From: Balneolales bacterium
Lineage (GTDB): Bacteria; Bacteroidota; Rhodothermia; Balneolales; Natronogracilivirgulaceae
Assembly: GCA_007131535.1 (NCBI GenBank)
Contig: SLQI01000466.1
Coordinates: 1 to 10,741 of the forward strand
Length of the DNA stretch: 10,741 bases
Reading direction: 5' to 3'
Each line of letters starts with the position of its first letter. The first letter of the stretch is position 1. A model generated the notes under the pieces. It made no database searches. It saw only the letters and a list, made by a program, of their open reading frames with translations, and was not told where the DNA came from. Made by a program: the position numbers and the translations under genes. Below, in pieces: positions 6,302 to 10,741 of the stretch.

Positions 6302-6674
6302 AGCCCAGAATTTTTAAGATGTCCTGTCCGATTTCTTCCGGTTGAAACGGCTTGGTGATATAATCGGCCGCACCAAGCGAAAGGGCTTCCTGTACCACGG
6401 TATCGCGCCCTTCGGTAGAAATCACTATAATGGGTATGGATTTCATTACCTCGTCTGTTTTCAAAGCTTCGATAAAATCGATCCCATTCATTTCAGGCAT
6501 ATTGATATCCGTCAAAATGAGATCAATCCATTGCTGCTCTACTTCTTCAAGTCCCTCCCTGCCATTTCCGGCTTCAATTACATCGCCAACTTCAATCCCG
6601 GAGAGATTAATAGTTCTCCTGATAACTTTGCGCATCACCGGAGAATCATCTACAATTAGTATATTAAAGGCCAT
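6285..6674 (-). CDS. cheY: CheY-like single-domain response regulator (second copy)
   Basis: A 129-residue stand-alone receiver with acidic pair Asp9-Asp10, phospho-acceptor Asp56 in TDINMPEMNG (55-64), Ser86/Thr87, Tyr105 and Lys108 in YITKPF. Unlike the first copy it has Ile instead of Trp after the acceptor Asp and a slightly longer C-terminus ending in ILGYDIDE. It lies 28 bases after cheD and overlaps cheX by 17 bases. No Shine-Dalgarno is visible before the ATG at 6674. It may be a second motor regulator, a phosphate sink for CheA, or a regulator of adaptation; the sequence does not decide. The receiver call is certain, the specific role is not. Confidence 0.92.
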   Translation of the reverse strand: MAFNILIVDDSPVMRKVIRRTINLSGIEVGDVIEAGNGREGLEEVEQQWIDLILTDINMPEMNGIDFIEALKTDEVMKSIPIIVISTEGRDTVVQEALSLGAADYITKPFQPEEIGQDILKILGYDIDE

Positions 6675-6702
6675 GATAATAAATCAATTAAACATTCGAA
6701 CC

Positions 6703-7233
6703 CTAACGACCACAATTATAGGTAATCTTACCTTCTTTATTCACATCCAGTTCAATCTGTCCGCTATCCATAAATAGCTTAACTGTTCTGTGAATAGTGC
6801 CTCCTACATGTTTGTGACCTATAAGCAACCCTTCTTTCCACAGGAATTTTCTTAGTGCCGCAAAATTACGCTTACCGATATTAAACATATCTTCTTGCTT
6901 AAACAATTTTGCGCCTCCGAAAACAGCAACACAGGTTGAGCGTTTTACTCCACCAGCATTGTAATATTCCTGCAGAAGTACCGGCATTCCGGTATCTACA
7001 AATTTCAGTGGATTAAATGCTATGGAATCACTCGAGAGTTTTTCGAGATTGGAATCCGGCAGCATTATATGTATCAACCCACCAACATGGTTAATATAAT
7101 CAAATAATACCACTCCTAAACAAGATCCCAATGAATAGGTGACCAGCATGTCGTTCCGGTCGTTACTGGTCACCATATCGGAAATCCCAACCACTTTTCT
7201 GCTTTTTTTGTCTTTAGTAACCACCTGAGTCAT
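6703..7233 (-). CDS. cheD: Chemoreceptor glutamine deamidase CheD
   Basis: CheD converts specific receptor glutamines to glutamates and, in Bacillus and Thermotoga, is tied to CheC in adaptation. The 176-residue protein shows the Cys-His-Thr catalytic set: Cys38 in YSLGSCLGV (33-41), His55 in GGLIHIMLP (51-59) and Thr32. Their spacing equals that of Cys27, His44 and Thr21 known in Thermotoga CheD. The C-terminal GHKHVGGTIHRTV segment (about 139-151) is the other family signature. It has a strong Shine-Dalgarno, GAGGAG at 7241-7246, 7 bases before ATG and just after the cheR stop. No CheC is seen in the window; the nearby CheX belongs to the same superfamily. Confidence 0.93.
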   Translation of the reverse strand: MTQVVTKDKKSRKVVGISDMVTSNDRNDMLVTYSLGSCLGVVLFDYINHVGGLIHIMLPDSNLEKLSSDSIAFNPLKFVDTGMPVLLQEYYNAGGVKRSTCVAVFGGAKLFKQEDMFNIGKRNFAALRKFLWKEGLLIGHKHVGGTIHRTVKLFMDSGQIELDVNKEGKITYNCGR

Positions 7234-7247
7234 TCAAATACTCCTCA

Positions 7248-8132
7248 TCAAACACCCTGCTTTACCTTAAAAATGGTCGGCCTGTGAGTTATAAGTTTAT
7301 GTGATATATTGTTTAAGCTTTCGGAGTGCCCGATAATTAAATAACTGTCTTTATGCATGCTGTTAGTAAGGTTATCCACGACTTTCTGCTTGGTTTGCTG
7401 ATCAAAATAGATCATCACGTTACGGCAAAAAATCAGGTCAAAAGCACCATGCTCTGTCAAGGGAAAAAGAAGATTGTGCCTTTTGAAAGTTACATGCTCG
7501 AGCACATGGGGTTTTAGTCTCACAAATTTTTCAAAGCGACCTTTACCACGCTGGAAGTAATTTTTTTTGAGTTTATAATCGAGGTTTTCTATGGTTTCTA
7601 AGGGATACAGACCGGATTTTGCCTTTTCAAGTATCTCATTAGAAATATCTGTTCCAATAACTTCAAGATGGGTATCCGGCGGAATTTTCTTCTGTTTTTG
7701 AGCCTCCAGAAATGTAATAATAGCTGTAAACGGCTCTTCACCGCTTGAACAACCGGCCGACCAGATTTTTATGCTTTTTTTACGGGGTTTGGATTGATTG
7801 AGCAGCTCGGGGATGAGTTCCTCATTCATCAATGAAAAATGTGCATCTTCTCTGAAAAAGAAGGTATGGTTGGTTGAAATAGCGTCTATCACCATTTCCA
7901 ATGCCAACCCGCTACTGTCTTCTCTGATTCTTGAAAACAGCTCATCGAATCCGCTTATTTGTTTCCTGCGCATTAGCTTACCGAGCCGCGTCTGCGCCAG
8001 AAACTTTTTCTGCGAAGTCAAATTTATACCGGCTTCACGATAGATCAGCTCACGTAGATGCTGAAACTCTGAATCACTGATCTCATGATGGCTGAAAGCC
8101 GCGGTAGAACTTCCCTTAACCGTTTCTGCCAT
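7248..8132 (-). CDS. cheR: Chemoreceptor glutamate methyltransferase CheR
   Basis: CheR methylates receptor glutamates using S-adenosylmethionine, in balance with CheB. The 294-residue protein has the N-terminal helical domain (about 15-85) with LGKLMRRKQ, the TNHTFFFRE signature (87-95), and the SAM-binding WSAGCSSGEEPF (124-135). It also has GTDIS (160-164, acidic residue for ribose contact), FCRNVMIYFD (235-244) and GHSES (268-272). Length and motif order are as in the family. ATG directly abuts the cheW stop with no gap, so translation is probably coupled. No TPR or other extra domain. No unusual residues at the active site. Confidence 0.96.
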   Translation of the reverse strand: MAETVKGSSTAAFSHHEISDSEFQHLRELIYREAGINLTSQKKFLAQTRLGKLMRRKQISGFDELFSRIREDSSGLALEMVIDAISTNHTFFFREDAHFSLMNEELIPELLNQSKPRKKSIKIWSAGCSSGEEPFTAIITFLEAQKQKKIPPDTHLEVIGTDISNEILEKAKSGLYPLETIENLDYKLKKNYFQRGKGRFEKFVRLKPHVLEHVTFKRHNLLFPLTEHGAFDLIFCRNVMIYFDQQTKQKVVDNLTNSMHKDSYLIIGHSESLNNISHKLITHRPTIFKVKQGV

Positions 8133-8825
8133 TTACCCCGACTTAGCCTGATCCAGCATTACCAATTGCCGGCTGGTTAATATCCGGTCGATATCCAACA
8201 GTGTAATCACCTGTTCGTCATTTTTGGCAAGGCCCAGGATAAAGTCAGTATCCAAATCCACCCCGAAAGAGGGAGTCTGTTCCAGATTTTCTTCTTCTAC
8301 ATTCAGAACCTCGGAAACCGCATCTACAACAATCCCCAAATGAGAAGTAGCCTGCTGGTTTTTAATCTCCACTATGATTATCGGTGTACGTTCATCATCT
8401 TCTTTTTCCGGCATTCCAAATCTCTTCCGGAGATCTATTACGGGGTGTACTTTTCCCCGGAGATTTATTACCCCGCGTACAAAATCCGGCGTTCGGGGCA
8501 CTTTGGTTACGTTCATCATGCCGATTATTTCCTTAACACTGAGGATGTATATTCCATAATCCTCGCCGGCAAGCCGAAAGGTTATATACTTACCCGGCTT
8601 GGCACGAACCTGCTCTTCATCATCCGAACCCGCCGAAGCAGAGACTTCTGCTCGTTTGCCGGACTGTTTTTCAGGGGTCTTGGCCTTCTCTTTTTTTACC
8701 GGCTTTTGCGATGACTGATCTTCTTTGTCAGGCTTATCTAAAAGACTGGGATCATTTTCAATCTCCGCGAGCAATTCATTCATCTCCTCGGGTGATTCCT
8801 GCTTCTTTTTCTTCTTTTTACTCAT
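8133..8825 (-). CDS. cheW: Chemotaxis coupling protein CheW with long charged N-terminal extension
   Basis: CheW links chemoreceptors to CheA. The CheW domain occupies about residues 77-225: GKYITFRLAGEDYGI, VKEIIGMMNVTKVPRTPDFVRG split over two strands, then GVINLRGKVHPVIDLRKRFG (118-137), and the closing DIDRIL. The protein is 230 residues, whereas typical CheW has about 150-170. The excess is an N-terminal segment (1-76) with a run of six lysines followed by Glu/Asp/Lys/Ser-rich sequence and one short helix-like patch (MNELLAEIEN, 15-24). The start is secure: AAGGAA (8831-8836) lies 5 bases before ATG. The gene begins 18 bases after the cheA stop. Confidence 0.93.
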   Translation of the reverse strand: MSKKKKKKQESPEEMNELLAEIENDPSLLDKPDKEDQSSQKPVKKEKAKTPEKQSGKRAEVSASAGSDDEEQVRAKPGKYITFRLAGEDYGIYILSVKEIIGMMNVTKVPRTPDFVRGVINLRGKVHPVIDLRKRFGMPEKEDDERTPIIIVEIKNQQATSHLGIVVDAVSEVLNVEEENLEQTPSFGVDLDTDFILGLAKNDEQVITLLDIDRILTSRQLVMLDQAKSG

Positions 8826-8830
8826 ATCAC

Positions 8831-8836
8831 TTCCTT
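8831..8836 (-). promoter_or_regulatory. Ribosome binding site of cheW
   Basis: AAGGAA on the minus strand lies 5 bases before the ATG at 8825, in the short gap after cheA. It shows that the unusual lysine-rich N-terminal extension of CheW is translated rather than an over-long gene call. Confidence 0.7.
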
Positions 8837-8843
8837 TATTTTT

Positions 8844-10741
8844 TTAATCACTCTTAAACCGCATTTTCGATTTTGGCAGTAACGTGGGTATATCGATGAT
8901 CAAACCCACATTTCCGTCCGCCAATATAGCTCCTCCGGCAAGCCCATGAATTTGATTTAAACTTTCACCAAGGGATTTAATAACAATTTCCTGTTTATCC
9001 TTCAGTTCATCAACCAAAACTGCCGCTTCCTGTCCGTCACTTTCTACAATAATAAGCAAACCTTCTTCGGGATTTTCAACTCCTCCTTCAATTCCGAAGA
9101 TTTTATTTAGCCTCAACAGCGGCAATACTTTGTCACGAATTAACACTGTTTCCCCTTTGCCTGCTATGGTATTAAATTGCTTCTTTTCAGGGATAATTGA
9201 TTCTTTGATCGTAATAGTGGGTATGATATATTGCTCATTACCCACATTGACTATTACACCATCGATAATTGCCAGGGTAAGGGGAAGCCTCAGAGAAAAC
9301 GTAGTCCCTTTCCCTTCTTTGGTAGATATTTCGACATTTCCCCGCAGGCGGTCTATGGCTTTTTTTACTACATCCATTCCAACACCCCGCCCGGAAACAT
9401 CGGTAACGTCTTCGGTCGTGGAAAATCCGGAGGAAAAAATAAACTGTAAAATTTCCTGTTCGCTCAAATCATCCTCGGGATCGCATAAGCCTCTATCAAT
9501 AGCTTTCGCCCGGATTTTTTCAGCATTAATTCCTGCGCCGTCATCGGATATTTCAATAACCACCATTCCCCCGCGGTAGTATGCATTCAGCATAACCGTA
9601 CCGGTTTCCGATTTGCCGGCAGCCCGCCGTTCTTCCGGAGTTTCAATGCCGTGATCACAATTATTCCGAATGATATGCACCAGCGGCTCATACAGCTCAT
9701 CTACCATGTTACGATCGATTTCCGTCTGCTCGCCGTGCATTTCAAGTACAATCTTCTTCTCAGACTTCCGGCTCAGATCCCGCACAATCCGGTGCATTTT
9801 CTGAAAAATATCTTTTACAGGAACCATCCTCAGGGACATGGATAAATCCTGCAAATTGGATGTAATACGCTTAAGCTGACCTATATCCTGCTCTAAACGC
9901 TTATCTGTGCTTTTTTTGATGACCTCGTTTTCCACCACCATATTTTGAGTGACGACAAGCTCACCGACCAGATCGATCAGGTTATCCATTTTTTCTACGC
10001 TAACCTTTACCGAGCTATCCTGGCTTCGATTAAGCTTAGAAGACGACCCTGGTTTTGAGGTATTTGCAGACTGAGGGTCTTCCTTAACCGATGTTGTGAT
10101 ATCCTCCTGATCAATTTCCTGTGGCGTAAACTTTTCAATACCTTTTCCTGTCCGGATCATGGTAATCCTCCGGGCAAATGCAGATAAGTCGACATTGTGA
10201 GGTTTATATTCCCCGGCATTACTCGACTCTGCAACGGAGTTTACCATTTGTCGCAAGGCATCCACTCCCTCAAAAACAATTTCAGAGATGGATTCATTAT
10301 AGGTTACCTCACCTTTACGGGCATCATCCAGCAAATCTTCATATAAATGAGCAAAGCTGTTGATTTCCGATAGATTCAGAAATCCGGCTACTCCTTTAAC
10401 GGTATGAAAAGGCCGAAATACTGAATCAACATGTTCCAGATTGTCAGGTTCAGCTTCCCACTCGAGCAACCCATTTTCAATCATCTGGATATTTTCCTGC
10501 GACTCCTCAATGAAGCCCTGCACAAGTTCCGGATCCTCTTTGATCGTTTGGGATATCAACTCAGGGTCGTCCCTGTTCTGCAGGTATTTTTCAATTTCGG
10601 CTTCCAGTTCTTCGTCATTTTCATCGTCAGGTGTTGCCACAGTTTTGGCCGGTACACCGGGCGCCGGGGATTGCTCTTTTTTACTTTTTATATCAGATTC
10701 ACCTTGCTCTTCAGCTTCGTCTTTAGCTGACTGGTCTTTGG
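8844..10741 (-). CDS. cheA: Chemotaxis histidine kinase CheA (5' end beyond the window)
   Basis: CheA phosphorylates itself and passes the phosphate to CheY and CheB. Positions here count from an in-frame GTG at 10640. Seen in order: P1 phosphotransfer domain (about 37-137) with His79 in FHTVKG; a Ser/Asp-rich linker (about 150-211); P3 dimerisation helices (from VEKMDNLIDLVGELVV, 215-230); P4 kinase with N box HIIRNNCDHGIE (322-333), DDGAG (366-370), FSSGFST (402-408) and GRGVGMDVV (417-425); and a P5 CheW-like domain (about 455-595). No clear P2 CheY/CheB-docking domain is visible between P1 and P3. The reading frame has no stop from 10640 to the right edge; the extra 33 codons are acidic and Pro/Ala/Lys-rich, like a linker, so the true start lies outside. 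GTG 10640 has no convincing Shine-Dalgarno. Confidence 0.95.
   Translation of the reverse strand, partial: KDQSAKDEAEEQGESDIKSKKEQSPAPGVPAKTVATPDDENDEELEAEIEKYLQNRDDPELISQTIKEDPELVQGFIEESQENIQMIENGLLEWEAEPDNLEHVDSVFRPFHTVKGVAGFLNLSEINSFAHLYEDLLDDARKGEVTYNESISEIVFEGVDALRQMVNSVAESSNAGEYKPHNVDLSAFARRITMIRTGKGIEKFTPQEIDQEDITTSVKEDPQSANTSKPGSSSKLNRSQDSSVKVSVEKMDNLIDLVGELVVTQNMVVENEVIKKSTDKRLEQDIGQLKRITSNLQDLSMSLRMVPVKDIFQKMHRIVRDLSRKSEKKIVLEMHGEQTEIDRNMVDELYEPLVHIIRNNCDHGIETPEERRAAGKSETGTVMLNAYYRGGMVVIEISDDGAGINAEKIRAKAIDRGLCDPEDDLSEQEILQFIFSSGFSTTEDVTDVSGRGVGMDVVKKAIDRLRGNVEISTKEGKGTTFSLRLPLTLAIIDGVIVNVGNEQYIIPTITIKESIIPEKKQFNTIAGKGETVLIRDKVLPLLRLNKIFGIEGGVENPEEGLLIIVESDGQEAAVLVDELKDKQEIVIKSLGESLNQIHGLAGGAILADGNVGLIIDIPTLLPKSKMRFKSD

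Noticed and set aside
9130..9579. 149-codon open frame on the plus strand within cheA
   Set aside because: It is opposite the highly conserved P4 kinase and P5 region of cheA and encodes Ser/Pro/Ile-rich sequence without domain features.
1..10741. Mobile elements, CRISPR arrays, tRNA or rRNA genes
   Set aside because: No direct repeat arrays, terminal inverted repeats, transposase or integrase motifs, or tRNA-like cloverleaf sequences were found by eye; the genes are tightly packed and form one coherent chemotaxis locus.

Overview
The window is a motility and chemotaxis locus made of two convergent gene groups. The left group (+ strand, positions 1-4612) runs: tail of an unidentified upstream gene, csrA, a small TPR protein, a GT2 glycosyltransferase with a TPR-like tail, a second and apparently inactive glycosyltransferase-like TPR protein, cheY, cheZ. 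The right group (- strand, from the right edge down to 4705) runs cheA (5' end outside the window), cheW, cheR, cheD, a second cheY, cheX, cheB. The groups meet tail to tail at 4613-4704, which holds an inverted repeat. No stretch over 300 bases lacks a gene.

Organism: a flagellated bacterium of moderate GC (by eye, mid-40s percent). Good Shine-Dalgarno sequences precede csrA, the GT2 gene, cheD and cheW, but several other genes have none. The promoter before the first cheY also resembles the Bacteroidota -33/-7 type. Together with csrA and a flagellar-type chemotaxis set, this suggests the Balneolota/Rhodothermota side of the Bacteroidota group. This is an inference from style, not a match to a known genome.

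How the genes work together: CheA, coupled to receptors (none encoded here) by CheW, phosphorylates two stand-alone CheY proteins and CheB. CheR, CheB and CheD form a complete receptor adaptation set (methylation, demethylation/deamidation, deamidation). Phosphate removal appears doubled. CheY1 is followed by a CheZ-type phosphatase (DxxxQ motif), and CheY2 overlaps a CheX-type phosphatase (ExxN motif). CsrA is the RNA-binding translational regulator often tied to flagellin expression. The TPR/GT2/pseudo-GT2 cassette between csrA and cheY is a candidate for glycosylating flagellin or another surface protein.

The most interesting points are: (i) a perfect hairpin presenting GGA in its loop over the csrA ribosome binding site, which looks like a CsrA autoregulatory site, with a weaker similar hairpin on the start codon of the pseudo-glycosyltransferase; (ii) the tandem of a catalytically intact GT2 and a relative that has lost its metal-binding DxD motif; (iii) two CheY-phosphatase pairs with unrelated phosphatases in one locus; (iv) long charged, probably disordered segments in CheW, CheB and CheA, with the CheA frame open through the right edge.
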